A stretch of 64,000 nucleotides of DNA from Listeria kieliensis (GCF_003369925.1 NZ_LARY01000001.1:496001-560000); one strand, 5' to 3'; positions 18,439-28,762 are shown, counted from the first letter of the stretch. Notes: a model not told the origin generated them from the letters alone. Made by a program: numbers and translations.

Positions 18439-21003
18439 GCCTCCGGTTTCCCGCGTGGCTTGATTATTATTGTCTTGATTTGGCGGGTTCGGTTTATTGT
18501 TATCGTTATTCGAATCCCCATTTTCATGCTCATTTCCGTTAGTTTCTTCTTTTGGAATTGTAACGCTCGTAGAGGCAGCTGGACTTGTTTTTCCATTTTT
18601 CACTGCAACAACGGAAATGGTTGTAACCGATCCAGGAGTTCCTCCTGAAATAGTGATAGACGTTGAAGAAACACTTGAAGTTTGTCCATTCACTGTGACT
18701 TGGTATGAAGAAGCTCCGTTTACGGCACTCCAACTAGCTGTGATTTGTTTAGTTGAAGGATTGTAGCTTGCATTTAAACCAGCAGGTGCTGTAAGTTCAT
18801 TTGCCTCTTCTTCTTGTTTCTTGCGTTCTTCTTCCTCTTTTTTCTTTTGTTCTTCTAAACGTTTTTGCTCTTCTTCTTTTTGTTTATCGAGCTCTTCGTT
18901 TGAATTATCGTCTTCCTCATCGCTTGAACTGCTTGCGCTACCTGTTCTACTTGGCACGGTTCCTTTTACAAAAAGTTCATTTGTAATCGCAGAACTTGGT
19001 GTGCCAGAAGCTGCAACAGTTGGCGGATTAGAACCTTTCAAGATTGGAACGGAAACCACACTGCTTGGCTTTTTAAAATCAGCTGTGTTTTTTCCTTCCG
19101 ATACATGTGCCATCAGTTTGCTAAACATCCGTTGCGAAATCTTTTGCTCACTTGAAGATAGATAGTTTTTCAAATTATCATAGCCTGTCCAAACCGCAAT
19201 TGAATAGTCCGTTGAATAACCTGCAAACCAAGCATCTCGAGCTGCTCCTTTTGGATAACTATATTTATTTTGTGCCTCTTGATCGAAGTTCGTTGTTCCA
19301 GTTTTCCCAGCTGCAGGAACTCCAGGAACCGCAGCACTTGTCCCAGTTCCTTTAGAAAGAACATCTTTTAGCATATCTGAAATCATATAAGCCGTTGATT
19401 CTTTCATGGCTGTTTCGCTTTTAGGCTCCATATCCATCGTCGTTTCACCATCTGAAAGGACGATTTTTTTGATGGCATGAGGCTTGTTGTAAACCCCTTG
19501 ATTTCCAAATGCGGCATATGCGCCCGCTAATTGAACAGGGTTCGATTCATTCGCACCGATTGCGTAAGACTCATAAAACTCTTTGTAGTTAAACCCGAGT
19601 TTATCTGTAAAAGTTTTTGCTTTATCAAGTCCGACAGTTTGTAAAGCTTTGAGTGCTGGAATATTTCGTGACATGTAAAGCGCTTCGCGTACGGTAAGTG
19701 AACCTTTATAGCTTAAGTCCCAGTTGTTGATTTCATTTCCAGAAGAATAGCTATAAGGCGCATCTTTTAGCACTTTCGCTGTCGACCAGTTAAGATATTC
19801 AATCGCTGGTCCATAATCTGCGATCGGTTTCATCGTTGAACCGACTTGTCGTTTTAGCTGTGTCGCGTAGTTATAGCCACGCGTAACATTTTCTTTTTGA
19901 TTTCGTGATCCACCGATAGCTTCAATTCGACCGTTTTTGGTGTTTTGAAGGACAATCCCAGCTTGCATTTTGTTATCCGAAAATTGAACGACATCATTTG
20001 AATTGAGCATTTCCTCTGTATATTTTTGCGCATCTTGGTCGAGTGACGTGTAGATTGTTAGCCCATCTCTATAGACATCGTATTCTTTTGGAATTTCGCT
20101 CAGGACTTGTGTGACGTAAGCATCGTATTTATAGGTTTTATCCTTCCGATCGGTTTCAGAGCGGAGTCCAGTCGCAACTTGAACAGCTTTCGCTTGATCC
20201 ATTTCGGACTTGGTGATTTTTTTATTTTTGTACATGTTAGAAAGAACAATATCCCGCCGTTTTTTTGCTGCTTCTGGATGGTCATACGGATTGTAATTAT
20301 TAGGGCTTTGCGGCATACCAGCAATGAGAGCAGTTTCCGCAAGATTTAATTTGTTGAGCTTTTTACCAAAATAATGCTCAGCAGCGGTTTCCATTCCGTG
20401 AACTCTGTCTGACATATATACTTTGTTGACATAAATTTCGATAATGTCTTGTTTGCTATATTTTTCTTCTAGTTTAAGTGCGAGATAAGCCTCTTGAGCT
20501 TTCCGCCCAAGTGTTTTATTGGTGTAGTCAAGGTAAGACATCTTGATGATTTGCTGAGATAGCGTACTTGCTCCTTCAGCTCCAAAGCCTTCTTTTACGT
20601 TGGCAATGACAGCTCCACCAAGTCGGATGGGGTCAAGCCCGTCATGCTCATAAAATCGCGTATCTTCAGTTGAAAGAATCGCGTCTTGGAGCGACTTTGG
20701 AATATCTTCATATTCAATATAATCGCGGCGTTCTGTTCCAACTTCCGCAAAAACCTTTCCATCTTTATCGAGTAATTTAGAAGAAAGCGGGTCACGCAAT
20801 TTGGAGTCTGAAAGTTCAGGTGCATCTTTTGCATAACTATAAAAAACAGTTGCACCGATAGCAATTCCGAAGAAAGCACAGAAAAGAGCTACAAAGAAAA
20901 TGACTTTGAGTATCTTTTTCCCAGTTACTTTTTTGGGCTTTTTGGGGGGAACTCCAGATTTCTGGCTACGAAATTCCGCTCTTGTTTGCAGTTTATCTGC
21001 CAT
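18436..21003 (-). CDS. ponA: Bifunctional class A penicillin-binding protein 1 (transglycosylase/transpeptidase)
   Basis: An 855-residue membrane-anchored murein synthase. Cytoplasmic tail 1-30, transmembrane helix about 31-55, GT51 glycosyltransferase with catalytic Glu113 in STEDTRFYEHDG and GASTLSQQIIK, then transpeptidase with SxxK at 388-391 (STMK), SRN at 444-446 and KTG at 566-568. A Glu/Lys-rich linker leads to a fibronectin type III module (about 745-820) and an Asn/Asp-rich tail. The cytoplasmic TRAEFR (residues 7-12) resembles the (S/T)RxxR motif by which class A PBPs bind GpsB. It is the second gene of a recU-ponA operon. Confidence 0.96.
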   Translation of the reverse strand: MADKLQTRAEFRSQKSGVPPKKPKKVTGKKILKVIFFVALFCAFFGIAIGATVFYSYAKDAPELSDSKLRDPLSSKLLDKDGKVFAEVGTERRDYIEYEDIPKSLQDAILSTEDTRFYEHDGLDPIRLGGAVIANVKEGFGAEGASTLSQQIIKMSYLDYTNKTLGRKAQEAYLALKLEEKYSKQDIIEIYVNKVYMSDRVHGMETAAEHYFGKKLNKLNLAETALIAGMPQSPNNYNPYDHPEAAKKRRDIVLSNMYKNKKITKSEMDQAKAVQVATGLRSETDRKDKTYKYDAYVTQVLSEIPKEYDVYRDGLTIYTSLDQDAQKYTEEMLNSNDVVQFSDNKMQAGIVLQNTKNGRIEAIGGSRNQKENVTRGYNYATQLKRQVGSTMKPIADYGPAIEYLNWSTAKVLKDAPYSYSSGNEINNWDLSYKGSLTVREALYMSRNIPALKALQTVGLDKAKTFTDKLGFNYKEFYESYAIGANESNPVQLAGAYAAFGNQGVYNKPHAIKKIVLSDGETTMDMEPKSETAMKESTAYMISDMLKDVLSKGTGTSAAVPGVPAAGKTGTTNFDQEAQNKYSYPKGAARDAWFAGYSTDYSIAVWTGYDNLKNYLSSSEQKISQRMFSKLMAHVSEGKNTADFKKPSSVVSVPILKGSNPPTVAASGTPSSAITNELFVKGTVPSRTGSASSSSDEEDDNSNEELDKQKEEEQKRLEEQKKKEEEERKKQEEEANELTAPAGLNASYNPSTKQITASWSAVNGASSYQVTVNGQTSSVSSTSITISGGTPGSVTTISVVAVKNGKTSPAASTSVTIPKEETNGNEHENGDSNNDNNKPNPPNQDNNNQATRETGG

Positions 21004-21030
21004 TAAAAATTCTCTCCTTTAAAAATTCGA

Positions 21031-21630
21031 TTAAAAGCACTTTTTGTCAATAATAGCCAAAAAGTCCAATCGAGGATTTAGACCATAAGGAATTTGGTCA
21101 GAATGTTGTCTAATCTCATCTAGTGTAATGGATTTTCGACCGCCTTGAAGCATACGCTCCCAAAAAGGAAAAAAATCATCAAATAAAGTGAGATAAACTT
21201 CCCCAAGCCCACTGAATGAGGTAATCACAAAGGCGATGCCTTCTTGTTTTGTTACCTGCTTCATGTGTTCAATTTGATGGGGATGGAAATTACTTAGTGG
21301 GAAAGCAGTTTTGCTTTTAGTTTCTTTCGCTTCAAAATCCAAGTACTTTCCATTATAGACGCCATTATAATCTGTTGTTGATGGCCGTTTGAAATAGGCC
21401 TCTTTAATCATTGCACTACTCCGTTTTGGATAATCCACTTGAACAATTTGAACTGGAGTTGGCTTTTTATGAATGACAGCCCGTTCTTGTGCTAGATAAT
21501 AGGTATTGGTATCGTTCAGATCATCTTCAAGTGACATTCCGCGATTACCAAATTCGATTTGTTGTTTGGAATCATGCGGCTTTCGCCACTCTTTTTGAGA
21601 TTTTTTTCCATTTGGATAGCCAATTGCCAT
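21031..21630 (-). CDS. recU: Holliday junction resolvase RecU
   Basis: A 199-residue resolvase that cleaves four-way junctions in recombination and chromosome segregation. The catalytic pattern typical of RecU is visible: [11 protein letters not shown], the Asp in [18 protein letters not shown] with ExK, and HPHQIEHM. It starts at ATG after AGAGGTGA and precedes ponA by 27 bp, the conserved Firmicute arrangement. Confidence 0.95.
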   Translation of the reverse strand: MAIGYPNGKKSQKEWRKPHDSKQQIEFGNRGMSLEDDLNDTNTYYLAQERAVIHKKPTPVQIVQVDYPKRSSAMIKEAYFKRPSTTDYNGVYNGKYLDFEAKETKSKTAFPLSNFHPHQIEHMKQVTKQEGIAFVITSFSGLGEVYLTLFDDFFPFWERMLQGGRKSITLDEIRQHSDQIPYGLNPRLDFLAIIDKKCF

Positions 21631-21674
21631 ACTATCACCTCTTTTTCATAGCGATTCATTTTGAACCATTCTTC

Positions 21675-21702
21675 ATTATACCATTTAAAAATGAAAGTGC
21701 AA
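21675..21702 (-). promoter_or_regulatory. Sigma-A promoter of recU-ponA
   Basis: On the minus strand TTGCAC and TATAAT are separated by 16 bases, about 45 bp upstream of the recU start codon. Confidence 0.7.
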
Positions 21703-22064
21703 TATTATACACGTGCAGGCGGCTTTTGAAAGATAGATAGGATAAATGATTTTAAATTCTCGTTTATTCTTTTTTTAAGCTAGTTGATGGTAAGAAACCT
21801 GGTCTTTCAAAAATTGTTTTTAACTAAAAGTAAAAATGAATTGCAGGAAAAACATTTTAGCTTAGCGATACATCATTTAAATTTAGGAAAGGAAAGTTCT
21901 AAATGTAAACAGTACTTGTAAGCATGGACTTAATGAATAAGTTTCCATGATTTCTTTTAAAAAAATAGCTACTTTTTTTAAATAGGTAGATAAGCAGGTT
22001 TTTATCGTTTTTGAGGTTAGGTGTGATATGCTAACGAAAGGAAGTGAGAAAGGAATGCAGTTAA
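21703..22064. other. AT-rich intergenic region between recU promoter and yppE
   Basis: No convincing ORF in either direction. It contains a 10-bp inverted repeat TTTTGAAAGA / TCTTTCAAAA with arms near 21724 and 21803, a small imperfect palindrome near 21929, and near the 3' end the promoter region and GAGAAAGGA box of yppE. Confidence 0.6.
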
Positions 22065-22424
22065 ATGAAAGAGTTAAAACAAAAAACAAAATACTTGCAA
22101 GAACAAAATGAAAAAAATTGGCAAAAATATCTCGCTAATCGCGAAAACCAAATGGAATTTGATTTTTATCAAGATATGAAGCCTTTTGTAGATCACGCAA
22201 AAGAACTAGCCGATGCTTTTTTACTTGAAGCCATTCCTTGGGTAAACGAAGTGCATCCCCACTATTTAACAGAAATGCAGCTTAAACAGTGCTGTGATAA
22301 TATACAAATGACCGCGGTTAACGCTTTTAATGGCAAATCGTTTTATAAGCATTTTCATGATCATTATGAATCGTCTAAGTATACACTCGAACGCGTTTAC
22401 CGTAGTTTGGAGGAAGTAGATTGA
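22065..22424 (+). CDS. yppE: YppE family protein (DUF1798)
   Basis: A 119-residue helical protein matching the YppE/DUF1798 family by the pattern MEFDFYQDMKPFVD...WV..VHPHYLTEMQL and by its place before ypsA and gpsB. Function unknown. ATG lies ten bases after GAGAAAGGA. It overlaps ypsA by 4 bp. Confidence 0.85.
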   Translation: MKELKQKTKYLQEQNEKNWQKYLANRENQMEFDFYQDMKPFVDHAKELADAFLLEAIPWVNEVHPHYLTEMQLKQCCDNIQMTAVNAFNGKSFYKHFHDHYESSKYTLERVYRSLEEVD

Positions 22425-22969
22425 AATCTATTGTAGTTACTGGCTATAAAAATTTTGAACTGGGTGTTTTTAAACGAGATGCCCTGGAAAGTAAATATAT
22501 TTGTTTAGCGCTTGAAAAAAAACTTACGATGTACCTTGAAGATGGACTTGAATGGGTGATTATTTCTGGACAGCTTGGAACTGAACTTTGGGCAGGAGAA
22601 GTGGTTTTGGCTTTAAAAGAAAAATCTTTTCCTATTAAATTAGCGATTCTTGAACCGTTTACTGGACAAGCTGAAAATTGGAATGAGGCGATTAAGCTCT
22701 GGCAAGAAGAAGTAGTGAGTGGGGCTGATTATCATGCCTATATTACAGAACGGCCGTATGAAAACCCTGGTCAATTTGAACTTCGTGATCGTTTTTTAAT
22801 TGATCATACGGATGGCGCATTGCTTCTTTACGATCTTGAGAAAGAGGGATCGCCACGCTTTTTTTATGAACGTGCAAAAGAGGAAGCAAAAGCAGGAAAC
22901 TATCAACTAGAACTTATTGATTTTTATGAGTTACAAGAAATCGTTTACGAAATGGAAAATGATTTCTAA
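22421..22969 (+). CDS. ypsA: YpsA family protein (DUF1273, SLOG/Rossmann-like)
   Basis: A 182-residue protein with the N-terminal VTGYKNFELGVF and SGQLGTELWAGE loop of the YpsA/DUF1273 family, a SLOG-type nucleotide-binding fold. In Bacillus and Staphylococcus YpsA affects cell division, in keeping with its place next to gpsB. The start is TTG 22421 with GGAGGAAG nine bases upstream; it overlaps the yppE stop as TTGA. Confidence 0.88.
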   Translation: MKSIVVTGYKNFELGVFKRDALESKYICLALEKKLTMYLEDGLEWVIISGQLGTELWAGEVVLALKEKSFPIKLAILEPFTGQAENWNEAIKLWQEEVVSGADYHAYITERPYENPGQFELRDRFLIDHTDGALLLYDLEKEGSPRFFYERAKEEAKAGNYQLELIDFYELQEIVYEMENDF

Positions 22970-23076
22970 AGGTTTTTTAAAAAAAGAGGGTTTACATTGA
23001 CAAATGTGTTTAGATTTGGAAAAATAAGAGTATATTATCCATATATGACGTAAAGAAAAGATAGAGGTGAAGTATT

Positions 23077-23427
23077 ATGGCTCAAGAGCAATTTGAATAT
23101 AATTTAACAGCAAAAGAAATTTTAGAAAAAGAATTTAAAACAGGTCTCCGTGGCTACAATCCTGAAGACGTTGATGAGTTTCTTGATTTAGTCATCAAGG
23201 ATTATGGAACATTTACACAAGAAATTGAAGCTTTACAAGCTGAAAACATTCACTTGGTTCAGGAACTAGATGCAGGCGGTTCGGCTAGACGTGAACCAGC
23301 TGCTGCACCAAGCAGTACTTATGAAGCTCCAGTTCAGCCGGCTGGAACAACCAATTTTGATATTTTGAAACGGCTGTCTAACTTAGAAAAACATGTTTTT
23401 GGAAATAAGCTGGACGATAAAGAGTAA
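23077..23427 (+). CDS. gpsB: Cell-cycle protein GpsB
   Basis: A 116-residue DivIVA-like adaptor. The N-terminal domain (LTAKEILEKEF..LRGYNPEDVDEFLD) precedes a coiled coil, an Ala/Pro-rich linker at about 67-90 and a short C-terminal trimerisation helix (LKRLSNLEKHVFG). It binds the cytoplasmic tails of class A PBPs and shuttles them between septum and side wall; ponA in this window has a matching tail. ATG follows AGAGGTGA. Confidence 0.95.
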   Translation: MAQEQFEYNLTAKEILEKEFKTGLRGYNPEDVDEFLDLVIKDYGTFTQEIEALQAENIHLVQELDAGGSARREPAAAPSSTYEAPVQPAGTTNFDILKRLSNLEKHVFGNKLDDKE

Positions 23428-23442
23428 TTGTGATAGTATCTT

Positions 23443-23477
23443 AAAGGGCGCCTTGCTTCTTTGCGCGGCGCCTTTTT
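23443..23477 (+). terminator. Terminator-like hairpin between gpsB and rnpB
   Basis: AAAGGGCGCC pairs with GGCGCCTTTTT around a 14-base loop; it immediately precedes the 5' end of rnpB. Confidence 0.75.
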
Positions 23478-23870
23478 GTTAACGTTCGGATAATCGCTGC
23501 TTTTTAGCAGAGGAAAGTCCATGCTCGCACGAGCTGTGATGCTCGTAGTGATCGTGCCTGGTGAAACAATAAGCCAGGGCATTCCGCTTTTGCGGTTTGA
23601 CGGCAGGTGAAGGGCCTAAGTCTTCGGATAAGGCCTTATATCCTTGAAAGTGCCACAGTGACGAAGTTCTTTTAGAAATAAAAGAAGTGGAACGAGGTAA
23701 ACCCCGCGAGCGAGAAACTCAAACTATGGTAGGGGCACTTTTCCCGAGGAATCTGAACGAGGGAAGAGGCACGACAATCTTGTCGGTGCAGATAGATGAT
23801 TATCCCTTGGCGAATGTGCCTGCAAATTCGCTAAGGACAGAACATGGCTTATAGAACGTTAATAGCAGGA
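23478..23870 (+). ncRNA. rnpB: RNase P RNA, Bacillus (type B) class
   Basis: The catalytic RNA of ribonuclease P, which matures tRNA 5' ends. Recognised by the conserved P4/J3-4 element AGAGGAAAGTCCATGC near 23509, CGGTGAAGG-like GGCAGGTGAAGGG near 23603, the AAACCCCGCGAGCGAGAAACTCAAA block near 23700 region, and the 3' universal GGACAGAAC near 23842. The ends AACGTT (23481) and AACGTT (23862) pair as P1, giving about 390 nt. Position between gpsB and the RNA methyltransferase is conserved in Firmicutes. The exact ends are estimates. Confidence 0.95.
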
Positions 23871-23883
23871 TAATTTTAAAAAT

Positions 23884-23963
23884 AAAGCTGTTTCAAAGGA
23901 GTGGGGGATCGGCGAAAGCCATAGCGCGAAAAACGCATTCACTTTTTTGAAACAGCTTTTTTC
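23884..23963 (+). terminator. Long-stem terminator of rnpB
   Basis: AAAGCTGTTTCAAA..AGTG pairs with CACT..TTTGAAACAGCTTT, with a GGC-GAAA-GCC mini-hairpin in the loop and a T tract after the stem. Confidence 0.85.
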
Positions 23964-23985
23964 TTGATAAAAAGGAGGAACAGAC

Positions 23986-25128
23986 GTGTCAGAATTTCAA
24001 CTCTTAGCAACTGCTGCATCAGGGCTTGAAGCGATCGTTGGGAAAGAAGTCAAACGACTGGGTTATATCCCGCAAGTCGAAAATGGAAAAGTGCTTTTTA
24101 AAGGCGATAAATTAGCGATTGCACGTGCCAATCTTTGGCTGCGCACTGCAGACCGCGTTAAGATTGTCGTTGGTGAGTTCAAAGCAACAACCTTTGATGA
24201 ATTATTTGAAAAAACAAAAGCTTTACCTTGGGAAGATTTTTTACCACTAGATGCCGTTTTTCCGGTTTCAGGGAAATCTGTAAAGTCCACTTTGTTTAGT
24301 GTGCCAGATTGCCAAGCCATCACTAAAAAAGCGATTGTAAGTCGGTTACAAGCAAAATATCGCAGAAGTGGTCGATTACTTGAAACAGGGGCGCTATTTA
24401 AAATTGAAGTAGCTCTTTTGAAAGATAAAGTCACAATTACGATTGATACAAGCGGAGAAGGTCTTCATAAACGTGGCTACCGGACGACGCAAGGAGATGC
24501 ACCACTTAAAGAAACAATGGCAGCTGCGCTTGTTTTATTAACGAGTTGGCATCCTGACCGTCCATTTTATGATCCAGTTTGTGGATCGGGCACGATTCCA
24601 ATTGAAGCCGCTTTAATTGGTCAAAATATTGCACCGGGCTTTAATCGTAGCTTTGCTTGTGAGAAATGGGACTGGATGCCTGAAAAGATTTTTAAGAAAG
24701 CTCGGGAGGAAGCGGAAAGTTTGGCGAATTATGACCAACCGCTTGATATTCTCGGGGCAGACATTGATCACAAAATGGTGGAGCGCGCTAAACAAAACGC
24801 CAGCGAAGCGGGCCTTGGAGATTTGATCTCCTTTAAACAAATGCAAGTAAGTGATTTTACGACGGATAAGGAATACGGCGTTGTCGTTGCCAATCCGCCT
24901 TACGGAGAGCGGCTTGAAGATGAAGCGAGTATCCGCGAGCTTTACCGTGAAATGGGCGAAGTATATGCGAAACTCCCTACTTGGTCGATTTATGTGATCA
25001 CGAGTTATGAAGCGTTTGAAGAGGTTTACGGCAAGAAAGCTACGAAAAAACGGAAGCTTTATAATGGCTATCTTCGAACCGATTTGTATCAGTACTGGGG
25101 ACCACGAAAACCACGTGTGAAGGAGTGA
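23986..25128 (+). CDS. ypsC: THUMP-domain class I SAM-dependent rRNA methyltransferase (YpsC/RlmL-K-like)
   Basis: A 380-residue methyltransferase: N-terminal THUMP RNA-binding domain (about 50-160) and a Rossmann methyltransferase with DPVCGSGTIPIEAAL (SAM loop) and the catalytic NPPYGERL motif for N2-guanine methylation. By analogy with RlmL it probably modifies 23S rRNA. Translation starts at GTG after AAGGAGGAA. Only five bases separate it from the carboxypeptidase gene. Confidence 0.92.
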   Translation: MSEFQLLATAASGLEAIVGKEVKRLGYIPQVENGKVLFKGDKLAIARANLWLRTADRVKIVVGEFKATTFDELFEKTKALPWEDFLPLDAVFPVSGKSVKSTLFSVPDCQAITKKAIVSRLQAKYRRSGRLLETGALFKIEVALLKDKVTITIDTSGEGLHKRGYRTTQGDAPLKETMAAALVLLTSWHPDRPFYDPVCGSGTIPIEAALIGQNIAPGFNRSFACEKWDWMPEKIFKKAREEAESLANYDQPLDILGADIDHKMVERAKQNASEAGLGDLISFKQMQVSDFTTDKEYGVVVANPPYGERLEDEASIRELYREMGEVYAKLPTWSIYVITSYEAFEEVYGKKATKKRKLYNGYLRTDLYQYWGPRKPRVKE

Positions 25129-25133
25129 CGAAA

Positions 25134-26645
25134 ATGGAAACGGTAGCGGAATTAAAACGTGATTTTTTGGCTTTTTTGAAGAAAAAATCAGCACTTCAGG
25201 AAGCGTTAAATCTGGTTTATTGGGACATTCGAACAAAGATTCCTAAAAAAGGCGCAGAAGGGCGTTCTGAAGTGATTGGTGTCCTTGCTGGACAAATCTT
25301 CGAAATGGAAGTTTCAGAAGAAATGGCAGCTTTTATTGCAGCACTTGCGCCGCACAAAGCAGAACTGGATGAAGTAACGCAAAAGTCGCTTGAAGAGTCG
25401 AGTCGGGTGTACGAGCTAAATAAGAAAATCCCGCAAGAAGAGTTTCAAGCGTATTCAAAGCTCGTTGCAGATGCTGAAAATATTTGGGCGGAGGCAAGAG
25501 CGGAAGATAACTTTGCGAAATTTGAACCGTATTTAACAGAGATTGTTGCGTTTAAACGGAAATTCGTGGAATACTGGGGTTACAAGGATAATAAGTATGA
25601 TACATTGCTTGACCAGTATGAGCCCGAAATGACAGTTGAAATTCTAGATGAAGTTTTTGGGAAACTTCGAACAGCCATCCTCGAATTGCGTGAAAAAATG
25701 GCCAAAGAGGGAACTCGCCCAGATGCAAGTGGCTTAGCGGTTCGTATGAGTGAAGCAAAACAACGAGCATTTAGCGAAGCCATCCTAACCAAAATGGGCT
25801 TTGATTTTGAAGCAGGCAGACTCGATACGACAGTCCATCCCTTCGCGATTGGCTTAAATCTTGGTGATGTGCGGATCACAACACGCTATGATGAAGCTAA
25901 TTTTAAAATGGCCGTTTTTGGAATCATCCATGAAGGCGGACACGCGATTTATGAGCAGAATATTGGCAGGAACCTCATTGGTACGTCACTAAAAGAAGGG
26001 GCATCCATGGGTATCCATGAATCGCAGTCGCTCTTCTATGAGATCATCCTGGGATCAAGTCTTGCGTTTTGGAAAAGCAATTATCCAGACTTGGTCAAAC
26101 AAGAACCTGCATTTGGCAAAATTTCGTTAGAAGAATTTTACCGAGCAATAAATATTTCGGAAAGCTCACTTGTCCGGATCGAAGCAGATATTTTAACTTA
26201 TCCGCTGCATATCATGATTCGTTATGAACTTGAAAAGGCACTCATAAATGGAGAGCTTGAAGTGAAAGATCTCGAAGCAGCTTGGAATGACAAATATGAA
26301 GCTTATTTAGGCATTCGTCCAGAAAAAAGTAGTGAAGGTGTCTTACAAGATATTCACTGGGCAGGTGGCGATTTTGGATACTTCCCATCTTATGCGCTTG
26401 GTTTGATGTATGCGGCACAATTTTTCGATGCAATGCAAAAGGATTTGAAGGATGTGGAAGCGGTTCTTGCAAGCGAAGACTACTCACCTATACGGGAATG
26501 GCTCACAGAACATATCCACCAATATGGCAAGCTCAAAAAACCACTTGAGATTTTGAAAGATACAACGGGAGAAGGCTTGAATCCAGATCATTTGATTGCG
26601 CTTTTAAATCAGCGATATGAATTCGTTTACAAGTTAAAAAACTAA
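25134..26645 (+). CDS. M32 family thermostable carboxypeptidase
   Basis: A 503-residue zinc metallocarboxypeptidase: HEGGH (the HExxH zinc site) followed by IHESQSLFYE, the M32 signature giving the third ligand, and a C-terminal IHWAGGDFGYFPSY substrate region. It releases C-terminal amino acids in the cytoplasm. AAGGAG at 25119-25124 suits ATG 25134 (nine bases) rather than the adjacent GTG 25125. Confidence 0.94.
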   Translation: METVAELKRDFLAFLKKKSALQEALNLVYWDIRTKIPKKGAEGRSEVIGVLAGQIFEMEVSEEMAAFIAALAPHKAELDEVTQKSLEESSRVYELNKKIPQEEFQAYSKLVADAENIWAEARAEDNFAKFEPYLTEIVAFKRKFVEYWGYKDNKYDTLLDQYEPEMTVEILDEVFGKLRTAILELREKMAKEGTRPDASGLAVRMSEAKQRAFSEAILTKMGFDFEAGRLDTTVHPFAIGLNLGDVRITTRYDEANFKMAVFGIIHEGGHAIYEQNIGRNLIGTSLKEGASMGIHESQSLFYEIILGSSLAFWKSNYPDLVKQEPAFGKISLEEFYRAINISESSLVRIEADILTYPLHIMIRYELEKALINGELEVKDLEAAWNDKYEAYLGIRPEKSSEGVLQDIHWAGGDFGYFPSYALGLMYAAQFFDAMQKDLKDVEAVLASEDYSPIREWLTEHIHQYGKLKKPLEILKDTTGEGLNPDHLIALLNQRYEFVYKLKN

Positions 26646-26653
26646 AAAAGTGG

Positions 26654-26683
26654 TTGACCCACGTTGCTTGCCGGCGTTATAAT
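26654..26683 (+). promoter_or_regulatory. Sigma-A promoter of xpt-pbuX
   Basis: TTGACC and TATAAT with an 18-base spacer, 25 bp upstream of the riboswitch. Confidence 0.85.
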
Positions 26684-26704
26684 GAAAAGACTTCAAGTGA
26701 ATAA

Positions 26705-26786
26705 AATATACACTTATATAATCTTTGTGATATGGACAATAAGTTTCTACCCGGGCACCGTAAATGACCGGACTATGAGTGATTTG
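26705..26786 (+). promoter_or_regulatory. Purine riboswitch aptamer, guanine type
   Basis: All conserved purine-riboswitch segments are present in order: CACTTATATAATC, GATATGG, AGTTTCTACC, CCGTAAA, and the closing GGACTATGAGTG that pairs with the 5' strand as P1. The specificity base (position 74 of the xpt aptamer numbering) is C in GACTATG, which selects guanine/hypoxanthine over adenine. It lies directly upstream of a terminator and xpt. Confidence 0.95.
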
Positions 26787-26792
26787 CACTGA

Positions 26793-27449
<657 letters not shown>

Positions 27450-27451
27450 GA

Positions 27452-28762
27452 ATGCTTAGTAAGGGAAGACTGGCTGCTTTAGGCTTTCAGCATGTTCTTG
27501 CCATGTATGCAGGGGCTGTTATTGTACCGCTTTTAATTGGTGGTGCGTTAGGGTTTAGCGGGGAACAAATGACGTATCTCGTTTCAATTGATATTTTTAT
27601 GTGTGGAGTCGCAACCTTGTTACAGTTGTCGATGAATCGCTTTTTTGGAATCGGTCTTCCAGTTGTGCTCGGTTGTGCGGTACAAGCCATTGCGCCAATT
27701 ATTTTAATTGGTCAAGATATGGGTATTGGTGCGATTTACGGCTCGATTATTGCATCAGGACTTTTCGTTCTTTTGATTGCTCCGTTTTTTTCAAAAGTGG
27801 TCAAATTTTTCCCACCGGTTGTAACGGGTTCGGTTGTAACGGTTATTGGACTTACGCTCATTCCAGTTGCCATCAATAATCTGGCTGGCGGAGAAGGGGC
27901 AAAGGATTTCGGTTCATTTTATAATATTGGTCTTGGTTTTTTTACGCTTTTCTTAATTATTTTAGTGTACCGATTCGGTCGCGGCTTTTCAAAAGCCATT
28001 GCTGTATTAATTGGCTTAATTGGAGGCTCAGTCGTAGCAGTCATTTTGCGAGGCATTAATTTTACACCTGTTTCAGAAGCGGATTGGTTCCATTTGCCAC
28101 AACCGTTTTACTTTGGAGCGCCATCTTTTGAATGGCCGGCGATTATCACGATGATTTTGATCTCACTTGTTAGCATGGTCGAATCCACTGGTGTCTATTT
28201 TGCTTTATCGGATATTGTGGACCGTAAGCTGACTAAAAAAGATTTAGCGAGAGGATACCGCGCAGAAGGACTTGCGATCATTCTTGGCGGAATTTTTAAT
28301 ACATTTCCTTATACAGGCTATTCGCAAAACGTTGGTTTGGTTCAGCTTTCAGGAATTAAAACGAGAAAAGTGATTTATGTAACGGCTGGCTTTCTGATTG
28401 TACTAGGACTCGTTCCAAAAATTGGGGCTGTTACGACGATTATTCCAACGCCTGTTCTTGGCGGAGCCATGGTAGCCATGTTTGGTATGGTTGTCGCGCA
28501 GGGCATTAAAATGCTAGTCAAAGTAAATTTCACATCGCAAGAAAACTTGCTTATTATTGCTTGCTCAGTTGGTGTCGGACTAGGTGTAACAGTTGTTCCT
28601 GATTTATTTCAAAACTTCCCATCTTTTGTCCAACTCTTTACGAGTAACGGAATTGTAGCGGGAAGTTTCACCGCTATCGTATTAAACATTATTTTCAACA
28701 TGATTCCGCACCGCAAGCCCAAAGAAGCTGAGCAAGCGGAACTTCAAAGCGAAACGAAATAA
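27452..28762 (+). CDS. pbuX: Xanthine permease (NCS2 family)
   Basis: A 436-residue proton symporter with about 12-14 hydrophobic segments, NCS2 family. Visible signatures are QHVLAMYAGAVIVPLLIGGALG near the N-terminus, the polar re-entrant region LISLVSMVESTGVYFALSD, and PTPVLGGAMVAMFGMV. Cotranscribed with xpt, it imports xanthine for the phosphoribosyltransferase. Confidence 0.95.
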   Translation: MLSKGRLAALGFQHVLAMYAGAVIVPLLIGGALGFSGEQMTYLVSIDIFMCGVATLLQLSMNRFFGIGLPVVLGCAVQAIAPIILIGQDMGIGAIYGSIIASGLFVLLIAPFFSKVVKFFPPVVTGSVVTVIGLTLIPVAINNLAGGEGAKDFGSFYNIGLGFFTLFLIILVYRFGRGFSKAIAVLIGLIGGSVVAVILRGINFTPVSEADWFHLPQPFYFGAPSFEWPAIITMILISLVSMVESTGVYFALSDIVDRKLTKKDLARGYRAEGLAIILGGIFNTFPYTGYSQNVGLVQLSGIKTRKVIYVTAGFLIVLGLVPKIGAVTTIIPTPVLGGAMVAMFGMVVAQGIKMLVKVNFTSQENLLIIACSVGVGLGVTVVPDLFQNFPSFVQLFTSNGIVAGSFTAIVLNIIFNMIPHRKPKEAEQAELQSETK

